From assembly GCF_001247745.1 (NCBI RefSeq), contig NZ_LAIR01000002.1, forward strand, positions 1,240,001 to 1,304,000: a DNA stretch of 64,000 nt, read 5' to 3'. The first letter of the stretch is position 1. Every line of letters begins with the position of its first letter. This stretch comes from Luteipulveratus halotolerans (lineage in GTDB: Bacteria; Actinomycetota; Actinomycetes; Actinomycetales; Dermatophilaceae). Shown in pieces: positions 26,774-35,264 of this stretch. The notes below the pieces were generated by a model. That model was not told where the DNA came from, did no database searches, and was given only the letters and a program-made list of their open reading frames with translations. Position numbers and translations under genes: made by a program.

Positions 26774-28212
26774 TGGCCGACGGCGTCAACGAGCGGTTCG
26801 ACTTCGCCGCACCGCTGCCGGCGATCGCCGACGTCGCGGCGGTCCACATGATCGCCATCGGCGGTTCGGGGATGTCCGGCATCGCCCGGCTGCTGCTCGC
26901 GCGGGACGTTCCCCTCAGCGGCTCCGACAACAACGACGTACCCGTCCTGGCGTCACTGCGCGCAGCGGGGGCGCGGATCGCGGTCGGTTATGACCCGGCC
27001 AACCTCGCCGACGTCGGCGACGACGCCGTGGTGGTGATCTCCTCCGCCATCCGTGAGGACAACCCCGAGCTGATCGAGGTACGCCGTCGCGGTCTGCCGG
27101 TGCTGCACCGGTCGCAGGCGCTGGCGATGCTGATGGGGGACCGCACCGGCCTCGCGGTCGCGGGCGCCAACGGCAAGACGACGACCAGCGGGATGGCCGT
27201 GGTCGCGCTGCGTCACGCGGGAGCCGACCCGTCCTTCGCCATCGGGGCGGACATCGCCGGGATCGGGGTCAACGCGGCACCCGGTGCCGGAGACGGATTC
27301 GTCGTCGAGGCCGACGAGAGCGACGGCTCGTTCGTGGTCTACCACCCACAGGTCGCCATCGTCACCAACGTCCGTGACGACCACCTCGACTTCTACGGCA
27401 CCTCCGAGCGGCTGCACGCGGCGTATGCCGAGTTCGCCGGCACGGTCGGTGACGGCGGTCTGCTCGTGGCGTGCGCTGACGACGACGGCAGCGCGGCTCT
27501 CGCGGCCGAGCACCGCACCCGAGGTGGCCGGGCCGTGACGTACGGCCGCAGCGCTGATGCCGACCTGCGCCTGACCGACGAACGGGGAAGCGGGTTCGAC
27601 TGGTCCGCGACGCTGACCTTCCCCGGAGGCTCAACCCTGCCGTTGAGGTTGAAGGTTCCCGGCGCCCACAACCTGCTGAACGCCGCTGGGGTCGCCCTGG
27701 CCCTGACCGCCGGGCTCGGCCTCACCCCCCAGCAGGCGGTCGACGGTCTGGCGCACTTCGCCGGGACGTCCAGGCGGTTCGAGCCGCGCGGTGAGGCCGG
27801 GGGCGTGCGGGTGGTCGACGACTACGCCCACAACCCCGGCAAGCTCGAGGCCGTCGTACGCACAGGGCTGGCGCTGCGTGAGAACGGCCGCCTCGTCGTG
27901 CTCTTCCAGCCCCACCTGTACTCCCGCACCGCGCAAGCCGCCGACGGGCTGGCGGCAGCACTGCGTCTTGCTGATCAGGCCGTCGTCATGGACGTCTACG
28001 GCGCTCGGGAGCAGCCAGTGGCGGGCGTCTCCGGGCGTCTGGTGTCCGATCAGGTCCCAGGGGCGGTGTTCGCCCAGGACCATGAGGCGGCAGTCGCCGC
28101 GGCCGTGGACGCGGTCTCGGCGGGTGACCTGCTGCTCACGGTCGGAGCCGGTGACGTCACCGCGCTCGGTCCGCGCATCCTCGAGCGACTGTCGGACCGC
28201 GCCACGTCGTGA
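26773..28212 (+). CDS. murC: UDP-N-acetylmuramate--L-alanine ligase (divergent motifs)
   Basis: MurC, 479 residues, adds L-alanine to UDP-MurNAc. The N-terminal AVHMIAIGGSGMSGIARLLL and the central VVEADESDGSFVVYHP are clear MurC signatures. Two normally conserved His positions are Asn here: the ATP loop reads AGANGKTTTSG rather than the common GTHGKTTT, and the C-terminal motif reads VDDYAHNPGKLEAV rather than DDYAHHPTE. Cluster position and overall length support MurC. The changes may be lineage-specific and do not remove the P-loop lysine. The ATG overlaps murG by one base; the stop overlaps the ftsQ GTG. Confidence 0.9.
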   Translation: MADGVNERFDFAAPLPAIADVAAVHMIAIGGSGMSGIARLLLARDVPLSGSDNNDVPVLASLRAAGARIAVGYDPANLADVGDDAVVVISSAIREDNPELIEVRRRGLPVLHRSQALAMLMGDRTGLAVAGANGKTTTSGMAVVALRHAGADPSFAIGADIAGIGVNAAPGAGDGFVVEADESDGSFVVYHPQVAIVTNVRDDHLDFYGTSERLHAAYAEFAGTVGDGGLLVACADDDGSAALAAEHRTRGGRAVTYGRSADADLRLTDERGSGFDWSATLTFPGGSTLPLRLKVPGAHNLLNAAGVALALTAGLGLTPQQAVDGLAHFAGTSRRFEPRGEAGGVRVVDDYAHNPGKLEAVVRTGLALRENGRLVVLFQPHLYSRTAQAADGLAAALRLADQAVVMDVYGAREQPVAGVSGRLVSDQVPGAVFAQDHEAAVAAAVDAVSAGDLLLTVGAGDVTALGPRILERLSDRATS

Positions 28213-28931
28213 GCGTGCCGCACGCGAAGTTCGCCGACCGGGCGGCTGGGCTGCGAGCCTCGTCGCGTCGGAGGCGGCTGCTCGTGTGCCTGTGCCTCGT
28301 CCTGGTCGCCGCGCTCGCGTGGCTCGTGTGGTTCAGCTCGCTGCTCAGCGTTCGGACGATCAGGGTCGAGGGGAGCCAGGGGGCGCTGACCCAGCAGGTG
28401 CGCCAGGAAGCGCGGTCGACGCTCGGAGAGCCGCTGGCCCGCGTCGACGTGGCCAAGGTGCGCCGTGCTGTGGCAGGGCTCGGTCCGGTCGCCGGTGTCG
28501 AGGTCGAGCGCGGGTTCCCCTCGACGCTCGTCGTCCGCGTGGTACCCCGTACGCCGGTCCTCGTGATCACAGGGCAGGACGGATCTCGTCGGCTCGTCGA
28601 CCGCGACGGCAGGGCGTACGCGCCGGCCGGGTCCGTGGGCGGCCTTCCCGTCGTACCCGTCGGGACAGGAGCCACGTCGCCGGCGCAGCTGCGGTCCTTG
28701 GCGGCGGTGCTCGGCGCGCTTGACGGGGGCCAACGCGCCCAGGTCACCGCTCTGCAGGCCGACCGAGGCGGCTGGGTGACCTTCCGGATGGGAGCCCTGC
28801 AGGTGCTGTGGGGCGACGGCTCTGCGTCGGCCGCCAAGGCGAGGACTCTTCGCGCCATGCAGCCTGTTGCGGCAGGGCAGAAGGCGACCCGGCTGGACAT
28901 CAGCACACCCGGCCGTCCTGTTCTGTCCTGA
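28209..28931 (+). CDS. ftsQ: Cell division protein FtsQ
   Basis: FtsQ/DivIB, 240 residues, a bitopic protein linking early and late division proteins. A basic cytoplasmic N-terminus (FADRAAGLRASSRRRR) is followed by one helix (LLVCLCLVLVAALAWLVWF, residues about 24-42), then a POTRA domain beginning VRTIRVEGSQGALTQQVR with ARVDVAKVRRAVAGL and RGFPSTLVVRVVPRTPV. A beta-rich C-terminal domain follows. GTG 28209 overlaps the murC stop. A 288-base gap before ftsZ suggests separate ftsZ control. Confidence 0.92.
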   Translation: MSVPHAKFADRAAGLRASSRRRRLLVCLCLVLVAALAWLVWFSSLLSVRTIRVEGSQGALTQQVRQEARSTLGEPLARVDVAKVRRAVAGLGPVAGVEVERGFPSTLVVRVVPRTPVLVITGQDGSRRLVDRDGRAYAPAGSVGGLPVVPVGTGATSPAQLRSLAAVLGALDGGQRAQVTALQADRGGWVTFRMGALQVLWGDGSASAAKARTLRAMQPVAAGQKATRLDISTPGRPVLS

Positions 28932-29173
28932 TGGTGTGCAACCCGTGGTCGGGACGCCCCTCGCGTGTGCGCGCGGGGGCGTCGCCGCAGGTCCCGAAGG
29001 CTGTCGGCCCGTCAGGTTCGAGGTGAGGTTGAGACTCGTGTCCCGCCCGGATCGTCGCGTAGCATGCCGAAATCCGCCCACACGTTCGTGCATCGCGTGT
29101 CGCACCCACGGGAGCGCGTCGGGACGCGTCATGATCGGCGCACGAGCCGCGTAGGTGACATGTGGCTCGACCA

Positions 29174-29186
29174 GAGGTCAAACCTC
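29174..29186 (+). other. Short inverted repeat in the ftsZ leader
   Basis: GAGGT-CAA-ACCTC, 34 bases before the ftsZ GTG. It lies in the 288-base ftsQ-ftsZ gap, which otherwise shows no gene. Possible -10-like boxes there (TAGCAT at 29060-29065) have no good -35. The repeat might be a small protein-binding site or a weak RNA hairpin. Confidence 0.3.
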
Positions 29187-29219
29187 GTTACACCACCGCT
29201 TTGCGAAAGGCCCTCACTC

Positions 29220-30563
29220 GTGGCAACTCCCCAGAACTACCTGGCCGTCATCAAGGTCGTCGGCATCGGCGGCGGTGGCGTGAACGCCATCAACCGGATG
29301 ATTGAGGTGGGCCTGAAGGGTGTCGAGTTCATCGCGATCAACACCGACGCCCAGGCGCTGCTGATGAGCGACGCCGACGTCAAGCTCGACGTCGGCCGTG
29401 AGCTGACGCGCGGTCTCGGCGCCGGTGCCGATCCCGAGGTCGGCAAGAAGGCCGCCGAGGATCACGCCGAGGAGATCGAAGAGGTCCTCAAGGGCGCCGA
29501 CATGGTGTTCGTCACGGCAGGTGAGGGTGGCGGCACCGGCACGGGTGGAGCGCCCGTCGTCGCCAAGATCGCCAAGGGCATCGGCGCTCTGACGATCGGT
29601 GTGGTCACGCGACCGTTCACCTTCGAGGGTCGCCGTCGCGCCAACCAGGCCGAGCTCGGCATCAACGCGCTCCGCGAGGAAGTCGACACCCTGATCGTCA
29701 TCCCCAACGACCGGCTCCTGTCGATCAGCGACAAGAACGTCAGCATGATGGACGCCTTCCGCAGTGCCGATCAGGTGCTGCTGTCCGGTGTTCAGGGCAT
29801 CACCGACCTCATCACCACACCGGGTCTGATCAACCTCGACTTCGCCGACGTGAAGTCGGTCATGCAGGGCGCCGGTTCAGCGTTGATGGGCATCGGATCG
29901 GCCAGGGGTGAGGATCGGGCGGTGCAGGCCGCTGAGCTGGCCATCTCCTCGCCTCTGCTCGAGGCCAGCATCGACGGCGCGCACGGCGTACTGCTGTCGG
30001 TGCAGGGTGGGTCCGACCTCGGTCTGTTCGAGATCAACGAGGCGGCGCGACTGGTGCAGGAGGCCGCCCACCCCGAGGCCAACATCATCTTCGGTGCGGT
30101 GATCGACGACGCCCTCGGCGACGAGGTGCGCGTCACGGTCATCGCGGCCGGGTTCGACGGCGGGTCCCCGCAGAAGCGCAGTGACGACCGCGCCCTGGGA
30201 CAGATCCAGGGCAGCTCGGCGCGCCAGGGCTCGGCGCCCGCGCCCGCGCAGCAGGCACCCGCGTCGACGGTGCGTCCCGCCGAGCCCGTGCGCCAGGTCC
30301 CTGCCCAGCAGGCATCCGGCGAGCAGCAGGCGTCCGCGCCTCAGCAGCCGCCCGTCCAGGCGGTCCCGGCGCAGCAGCTTCCGGCGCAGGGTGCCCCTCA
30401 GAGCGGTGCATCGACGCAGGCCCCGGCCGAGGGCCACGACGACACGACCGCCCCGCAGAAGGTGCAGCCGGGACAGGTCCAGCAGGGTCAGGTCGCTCGC
30501 CCTCCGCGTGAGGTGACGTTCGACGACAAGGACGACCTGGACGTCCCCGACTTCCTGAAGTGA
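29220..30563 (+). CDS. ftsZ: Cell division protein FtsZ
   Basis: FtsZ, 447 residues, the tubulin-like GTPase that forms the Z ring. It begins MATPQNYLAVIKVVGIGGGG with VNAINRMI following. The GTP loop GEGGGTGTGGAPVVAKIA, the T7-type catalytic region (LINLDFADVKSVM) and the GTPase core end near residue 320. A long Gln/Pro/Ala-rich linker (about 100 residues) leads to the C-terminal peptide DDLDVPDFLK that binds SepF/FtsW-type partners. GTG 29220 follows GAAAGG by 9 nt. pgeF follows after 4 bases. Confidence 0.96.
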   Translation: MATPQNYLAVIKVVGIGGGGVNAINRMIEVGLKGVEFIAINTDAQALLMSDADVKLDVGRELTRGLGAGADPEVGKKAAEDHAEEIEEVLKGADMVFVTAGEGGGTGTGGAPVVAKIAKGIGALTIGVVTRPFTFEGRRRANQAELGINALREEVDTLIVIPNDRLLSISDKNVSMMDAFRSADQVLLSGVQGITDLITTPGLINLDFADVKSVMQGAGSALMGIGSARGEDRAVQAAELAISSPLLEASIDGAHGVLLSVQGGSDLGLFEINEAARLVQEAAHPEANIIFGAVIDDALGDEVRVTVIAAGFDGGSPQKRSDDRALGQIQGSSARQGSAPAPAQQAPASTVRPAEPVRQVPAQQASGEQQASAPQQPPVQAVPAQQLPAQGAPQSGASTQAPAEGHDDTTAPQKVQPGQVQQGQVARPPREVTFDDKDDLDVPDFLK

Positions 30564-30567
30564 GCGC

Positions 30568-31305
30568 ATGATCGCCTGGCAGGACCGGGTCGAGTCCGCC
30601 GGCGCACGCGTCGAACGCTGCTTCACCGATGCCGCGGGTGGTGTGAGCGCCGCACCCTTCACGGGGCTCAACCTCGGCGCCCACGTCGGCGACCGTGCTG
30701 AGGATGTCGAGCGCAACCGCCGCCTGCTGGCCGGTGCGCTGGGTCTGGAGCGCGACCGGCTGGTGTTCATGAACCAGGTGCACGGCGCAGACGTCGAGGT
30801 CGTCAACGGACCGCGCTCGGAGCAGGCACAGCCCTACGACGCCGTGGTGACGACCGAGCCCGATCTCGGCCTGGTCGTGCTCGTCGCGGACTGCACGCCG
30901 GTGCTGCTCGCCGATCCCGTGGCCGGAGTCGCGGCGGCGGTGCACGCGGGACGGCCAGGGATGACCGCCGGTGTCGTGCCGGCGACGGTCGCGAAGATGC
31001 GTGAGCTGGGCGCCACCTCGATCTCTGCCGCGGTCGGGCCATCGGTGTGCGGTCGTTGCTACGAGGTCCCCACCGAGATGCGGGCTGCCGCTGCTGCTGC
31101 GAGCCCGGTGTCGGCGACCGTCACCTGGCAGGGCAGGCCGGCGATCGATGTCGCGGCAGGGGTGGTCGACCAGCTGTCGCGCGAGGGCGTCGAGGTCACC
31201 TGGGTCCCGGGCTGCACTCGCGAGTCCGCTGACCTGTACTCCTACCGCCGCGACCAGCGCACCGGTCGAAGCGCAGGGGTCGTCGTCCTGAGGCGTGACA
31301 CGTGA
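30568..31305 (+). CDS. pgeF: Peptidoglycan editing factor PgeF (YfiH, Cu/Zn laccase-like fold)
   Basis: A 245-residue multicopper-oxidase-related domain protein, a neighbour of ftsZ in many Gram-positive bacteria. Metal-ligand motifs are visible: MNQVHGADVEVV (His), LVADCTPVLLADP (Cys), VAAAVHAGRPGM (His) and VGPSVCGRCYEV (Cys). Homologues have been assigned to removing misincorporated L-Ser from muropeptide precursors and to purine nucleoside phosphorylase activity; which applies here is unknown. ATG 30568 follows the ftsZ stop by 4 bases and the yggS GTG overlaps its stop. Confidence 0.88.
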   Translation: MIAWQDRVESAGARVERCFTDAAGGVSAAPFTGLNLGAHVGDRAEDVERNRRLLAGALGLERDRLVFMNQVHGADVEVVNGPRSEQAQPYDAVVTTEPDLGLVVLVADCTPVLLADPVAGVAAAVHAGRPGMTAGVVPATVAKMRELGATSISAAVGPSVCGRCYEVPTEMRAAAAAASPVSATVTWQGRPAIDVAAGVVDQLSREGVEVTWVPGCTRESADLYSYRRDQRTGRSAGVVVLRRDT

Positions 31306-32027
31306 CGTCCGACGCGACTCACGACCCGCGTCGAGACGAGCTCGGCCGACGCCTGCAGACAGTCGAGCAGCGCATCGCCACCGCATCTGCCGCGGCGGGC
31401 CGCGACCCAGAGGAGGTCACGCTCGTCGTCGTGACGAAGTACTTCCCAGCGGGCGACGTCCAGCGACTGCACGCGCTCGGCGTGCGCGACATCGGTGAGA
31501 ACAAGCACCAGGAGGCCTCGGCCAAGGTCCAGGAGCTGCCCCCAGCAGTGCGTGACGACCTGCGTACTCACTTCATCGGACAGCTGCAGAGCAACAAGGC
31601 CGCGGCCGTGGCGGCGTACGCCGACGTGGTCCAGTCGGTCGACCGCGTCAAGGTCGCGCGCGCTCTCGACCGGGGCGCCGAGCGCCACGACCGCACGCTC
31701 GAGGTGACGATCCAGGTCGACCTCGGCGGTGACGACGACGCCCGTGGGGGAGTGCGGCCCGCCGACCTGCCGGCGCTCGCCGACGCGGTGGCCGAGTGCT
31801 CGCGACTGCGGCTGAAGGGGCTGATGACCGTCGCGCCTCTCGGGGCCGAGGCGCGTGACGCCTTCGAGCGTCTGATGCAGCTGTCGGCGTCGCTGCGTGC
31901 AGACCACCCTGAGGCGACCTGGGTCTCGGCCGGGATGAGCGCCGACCTGGAGGCTGCTGTGGCCGCGGGCGCGACACACCTGCGTGTCGGAAGCGCAATC
32001 CTCGGTTCCCGCCCGGCCCTTCGGTAG
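31302..32027 (+). CDS. YggS family pyridoxal phosphate homeostasis protein
   Basis: A 241-residue PLP-binding protein (YggS/YlmE/PROSC family) with a single alanine-racemase-like barrel. The PLP lysine is in EVTLVVVTKYFPAGDV. The family segments GENKHQEASAKVQEL, HFIGQLQSNKA and SAGMSADLEAAVAAGATHLR and the final VGSAILGSR (phosphate cup) are present. It keeps free PLP at safe levels rather than catalysing a known reaction. GTG 31302 overlaps the pgeF stop. sepF follows after 75 bases. Confidence 0.92.
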   Translation: MTSDATHDPRRDELGRRLQTVEQRIATASAAAGRDPEEVTLVVVTKYFPAGDVQRLHALGVRDIGENKHQEASAKVQELPPAVRDDLRTHFIGQLQSNKAAAVAAYADVVQSVDRVKVARALDRGAERHDRTLEVTIQVDLGGDDDARGGVRPADLPALADAVAECSRLRLKGLMTVAPLGAEARDAFERLMQLSASLRADHPEATWVSAGMSADLEAAVAAGATHLRVGSAILGSRPALR

Positions 32028-32030
32028 CGT
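32025..32030 (+). promoter_or_regulatory. Possible -10 box (TAGCGT) for sepF
   Basis: TAGCGT overlaps the yggS stop codon, 72 bases before the sepF ATG. No clear -35. It would allow sepF-yggT to be expressed apart from the ftsZ operon. Confidence 0.25.
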
Positions 32031-32102
32031 CGAGCGCGGACGACCGAACACGTTCAGGGCCGCGCTGATGGTCCGGGACAGCACGAATCCAAGGAGCGGG
32101 AC

Positions 32103-32630
32103 ATGGCTGGCGCGCTGCGCAAGACGATGGAGTACCTCGGTCTGGCCGAGGTCGACCCGGCTCACCCGGACCAGCAGGGCCGACGTGACGACTACTACTA
32201 CGACGACGACCAGGCCGACTACTACGACGAGGAGCCCGCGTACGAGCGCGAGCCCGTCGTCGAGCGGTCCGCCGAGGTCACCCCGCTGCACCAGCGTGGC
32301 ACCGCTCCGCGTGCCGTGCGTGACCTGCACGACCCGGAGGTGGCGTCCTTGAGTCGCATCACAACCATTCACCCGCGGACCTACAACGAGGCCAAGAACA
32401 TCGGTGAGAGCTTCCGCGACGGAGTGCCGGTGATCATGAACCTCAGCGACATGGACGACAACGACGCCAAGCGTCTGGTCGACTTCGCCGCTGGTCTGGT
32501 CTTCGGTCTGCACGGGTCGATCGAGCGCGTGACGAGCAAGGTGTTCCTGCTGTCGCCCTCCTCGATCGAGGTCGCGACGTCCGGCGCTGAGGCGGCCAAG
32601 GCCCCGCGGGGCCTGTTCAACCAGTCCTGA
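32103..32630 (+). CDS. sepF: Cell division protein SepF
   Basis: SepF, 175 residues, a membrane anchor for FtsZ in Gram-positive bacteria. The first 12 residues (MAGALRKTMEYL) can form the amphipathic membrane helix. A Tyr/Asp-rich acidic linker follows (RRDDYYYDDDQADYYDEE). The globular SepF domain spans about residues 80-165 (ITTIHPRTYNEAKNIGESF, VPVIMNLSDMDDNDAKRLVD). The place between yggS and yggT is canonical. AAGGAGCGGGAC precedes the ATG. Confidence 0.94.
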   Translation: MAGALRKTMEYLGLAEVDPAHPDQQGRRDDYYYDDDQADYYDEEPAYEREPVVERSAEVTPLHQRGTAPRAVRDLHDPEVASLSRITTIHPRTYNEAKNIGESFRDGVPVIMNLSDMDDNDAKRLVDFAAGLVFGLHGSIERVTSKVFLLSPSSIEVATSGAEAAKAPRGLFNQS

Positions 32631-32689
32631 CCAGCGCCCGACCTGCCCCGCGGTCATCTGCCTGACCTGCGTCCAGGAGACTTTCCCTC

Positions 32690-32968
32690 ATGACCGCCGT
32701 GCGCGCTGTGCTCGCGCTCCTGCTGTACCTGTTCCTCATCGTGCTGTTCGCGCGCCTCATCCTGGACTGGATCCAGGTGCTCGCCCGCGACTGGCGCCCG
32801 AGGGGCCCGATCCTGGTGCTCGCAGAGGCCGTCTACTCCATCACCGACCCTCCGCTGCGCGCGCTCCGGCGGGTCATTCCGCCCCTTCGTCTGGGGCAGG
32901 TGCGCCTGGACCTCGCCTTCCTCGTCCTGATCCTGGCTGTCTCTTTGCTGCTCAGTCTTCTAAGGTGA
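32690..32968 (+). CDS. YggT family membrane protein
   Basis: A 92-residue YggT protein with two hydrophobic helices (residues about 5-25 and 66-90) flanking a loop with YSITDPPLRALRRVIPPL, the family's S-I-T-D-P motif. The function is uncertain; it is regularly found beside sepF and wag31, suggesting a role in division or envelope growth. AGGAGA lies about 11 nt before the ATG. The gap before wag31 is 91 bases. Confidence 0.9.
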   Translation: MTAVRAVLALLLYLFLIVLFARLILDWIQVLARDWRPRGPILVLAEAVYSITDPPLRALRRVIPPLRLGQVRLDLAFLVLILAVSLLLSLLR

Positions 32969-33059
32969 GGTCGACAGACATTCGTTAGGTCGGCAGGTCG
33001 CGCGCTCGCGCATGCTCGCGTGTCGTGCGACCACACCGTGGTTACTGAGGTGAGCACAG

Positions 33060-34115
33060 ATGGCGTTGACGCCTGAAGACGTAGTCAAGAAGGAGTTCAC
33101 GAAGCCCAAGGGTTTCGGTCGTAGTGGTTACGACGAGATCCAGGTGGACGACTTCCTCGACGAGATCGTCGTTGAGCTGCGTCGCCTGAACGCTGAGAAC
33201 GAGGAGCTCACCGGACAGCTCGAAGAGGTCCGTCGTTCCAAGGGTGTGTCGGGTCGTGACCAGGCCGGCGCCTCCGCGTCGGGCGCTTCTGCCGTTCCCG
33301 GTCTGACACCGGTCGGCGGCGGGCGAGACCGAGACTCCGAGAAGGTCGCCGGCGAGCTCTCCGCAGCCCAGGACCGCCTCGCAGCGGTCAAGGCGGAGAC
33401 GGCGCGCGCCGAGGAGTCGGCTCGCGCCGCCAAGGACGCGCAGGCGCAGATCGAGGCCCAGGCCAAGCAGGCCCAGGATCGTCTCGCTGCGCTGCGGGCC
33501 GAGATCGAGAAGGCCGAGTCCGCCGAGCGTGACGCACGCCAGCGCGCCGACCAGGCCACGTCGGCCGCCCAGCAGGCCCGGCAGCCCGCTGCGTCGAGCT
33601 TTGCCGCTGCGAGTGCACCGCAGGCCGGAGGCGACAGCGACGCGGCAGGCGTCATCGCCCTGGCACAGCGCCTGCACGACGAGCACGTGTCGGAGGGCCA
33701 GAGCACCCGCTCGCGGCTCATCAGCGAAGGTGAGCAGCACCGCGACAAGGTCGTCGGTGAGGCCACGAGCAAGCGCGACGAGCTGCTCAAGCAGGGCCAG
33801 GCCAAGTACGACGAGCTGATCCGCACCGGTCAGACGCGTCACGACGAGCTCGTGAGCACCGGTCAGAACAAGCACGACACTCTGATCAAGGACGCGACGG
33901 ACCGCTCCAACACGCTGGTCGGCGAGGCCGAGTCCAAGAAGTCGACGATCCTCGGTCAGCTCAACACCGAGCGCGATCGCCTCACCTCGGACATCGAGCA
34001 GCTGCGCACGTTCGAGCGTGACTACCGCACCAAGCTCAAGGGCTACATCGAGGGTCAGCTCAAGCAGCTGGACCACGCTCCGATGGACGGCAAGAACGCC
34101 AGCACCAAGGCGTGA
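33060..34115 (+). CDS. wag31: Polar growth and division scaffold Wag31/DivIVA
   Basis: DivIVA (Wag31), 351 residues. The N-terminal lipid-binding domain is typical (MALTPEDVVKKEFTKPKGFG, DEIQVDDFLDEIVVELRRL). A disordered Ser/Gly segment (about 60-95) follows, then long coiled coils rich in Ala, Glu, Arg and Gln. At the C-terminal side there is a degenerate repeat: YDELIRTGQTRHDELVSTGQ and NKHDTLIKDATDRSNTLV. It marks the poles and recruits the elongation machinery. It is longer than mycobacterial Wag31, nearer to the Streptomyces form. A hairpin terminator follows. Confidence 0.94.
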   Translation: MALTPEDVVKKEFTKPKGFGRSGYDEIQVDDFLDEIVVELRRLNAENEELTGQLEEVRRSKGVSGRDQAGASASGASAVPGLTPVGGGRDRDSEKVAGELSAAQDRLAAVKAETARAEESARAAKDAQAQIEAQAKQAQDRLAALRAEIEKAESAERDARQRADQATSAAQQARQPAASSFAAASAPQAGGDSDAAGVIALAQRLHDEHVSEGQSTRSRLISEGEQHRDKVVGEATSKRDELLKQGQAKYDELIRTGQTRHDELVSTGQNKHDTLIKDATDRSNTLVGEAESKKSTILGQLNTERDRLTSDIEQLRTFERDYRTKLKGYIEGQLKQLDHAPMDGKNASTKA

Positions 34116-34122
34116 GATCAGC

Positions 34123-34164
34123 CCGTCGGCGCCTCTCTCCCGTTGGGTGGAGGGGCGCCGACGG
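34123..34164 (+). terminator. Terminator after wag31
   Basis: A stem of about 16 bp (CCGTCGGCGCCTCTCT with the facing GGAGGGGCGCCGACGG, two G-U pairs) just after the wag31 stop. It marks the end of the division and cell-wall transcription unit. Confidence 0.7.
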
Positions 34165-34220
34165 CGTCCGTGCGTACGTCAACGTGGTGTCAAGAAACAG
34201 CCAACACGTGCAGGGTGCCG

Positions 34221-34249
34221 TTGTTCGGGGCCCGGCCGTCATTTATCCT
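34221..34249 (+). promoter_or_regulatory. Promoter of the DksA/TraR-like gene
   Basis: TTGTTC (34221-34226), a 17-nt spacer and TATCCT (34244-34249). The predicted start near 34256 gives a leader of about 60 nt. Confidence 0.6.
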
Positions 34250-34317
34250 CTGCCGGTACATCCGCTCACGCCTGAGCAACCGGGGGCAGAGCGGCCGCGA
34301 CATCCCGAGAGGATTCG

Positions 34318-35208
34318 ATGGCTGTGAAGAAGGGACAGGCGACCGACGAGAGCTCTGGCCTCGGCGGGCGAGTGACCAGAGCGCTCAAGAAGGCCGTACG
34401 ACGAGGCCCCGCCTCCGACGGCGCCGGCTCCTCCACGGCCAAGGCCGCGACGGCGAAGAAGACGGCCGCCAAGAAGTCCGCCGGCTCGTCGGCGGCGACG
34501 AAGACGGCCGCGAAGAAGTCGGCGAAGAAGGCGTCCGCGCCGGAGCCCACGACGAAGAAGAAGGCCGCGTCGTCCACGAAGGCTGCCACGTCTGCCACGG
34601 CGCCGGCCGCCAAGAAGTCCACGACCAAGAAGACCGCCGCCAAGAAGACCGCTGCCACGAAGCGCGCGGCCCAGAAGTCGGCATCCTCGAAGACCCGTTC
34701 GACCTCCCGCCCTTCACCGACGACCAGCGAGGACAGTGTGACGACCAAGCCCCAGCGCGAGACGCGCAAGAAGGCCGTCAAGCCCGTGGCCAAGAAGGCG
34801 GCCAAGGACGCCGCCCCGGTCCTGAAGGTCCGTGGAGACGAGGACCCGTGGACGGCCCCGGAGCTGGAGGAGGTCCGCACCCAGCTCGGCGAGGACATCG
34901 AGCGGCTCATCTCGGAGGTCTCCGACATCGAGCTCGAGATCATGGGGCTCATGCAGGACAGCGGCGACGGCGCCGGTGACGACGAGGCCGACGCCGGCAC
35001 CAAGACGTTCGAGCGTGAGCACGAGTTCAGCGTGGCCCAGAACTCTCGCGAGATGCTGGTGCAGTCCCAGCGCGCGCTGCGGGCGATCGATGACGGCACC
35101 TATGGGGCGTGCGAGAACTGCGGCAACGCCATCGGCAAGATGCGGTTGCAGGCGTTTCCGCGTGCGACCCTGTGCTTGTCGTGCAAGCAGCAGCAGGAGC
35201 GTCACTGA
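34318..35208 (+). CDS. DksA/TraR family zinc-finger protein with Lys/Ala-rich N-terminal domain
   Basis: A 296-residue protein in two parts. Residues about 35-150 are Lys/Ala/Thr/Ser-rich repeats (AKKTAAKKSA type) like histone H1 tails, probably binding DNA or RNA. The C-terminal 120 residues are a DksA/TraR domain: an acidic coiled coil with DIERLISEVSDIELEIMGLM and the zinc finger CENCGNAIG...CLSCKQQ (C-X2-C-X17-C-X2-C). Such proteins can bind the RNA polymerase secondary channel. Whether this one does is unknown; the usual acidic tip cannot be confirmed by eye. The promoter lies upstream; lspA follows after 56 bases. Confidence 0.85.
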   Translation: MAVKKGQATDESSGLGGRVTRALKKAVRRGPASDGAGSSTAKAATAKKTAAKKSAGSSAATKTAAKKSAKKASAPEPTTKKKAASSTKAATSATAPAAKKSTTKKTAAKKTAATKRAAQKSASSKTRSTSRPSPTTSEDSVTTKPQRETRKKAVKPVAKKAAKDAAPVLKVRGDEDPWTAPELEEVRTQLGEDIERLISEVSDIELEIMGLMQDSGDGAGDDEADAGTKTFEREHEFSVAQNSREMLVQSQRALRAIDDGTYGACENCGNAIGKMRLQAFPRATLCLSCKQQQERH

Positions 35209-35264
35209 GCACCCAGCCGTCCGGAGTGGGCGTTCGCGGTGACGCCGACCCGAGTGAGGACATC

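Noticed and set aside
32046..32055. GAACACGTTC, resembling a LexA (SOS) box before sepF
   Set aside because: The arms are separated by 2 bases, whereas the actinobacterial SOS box needs 4 between GAAC and GTTC.
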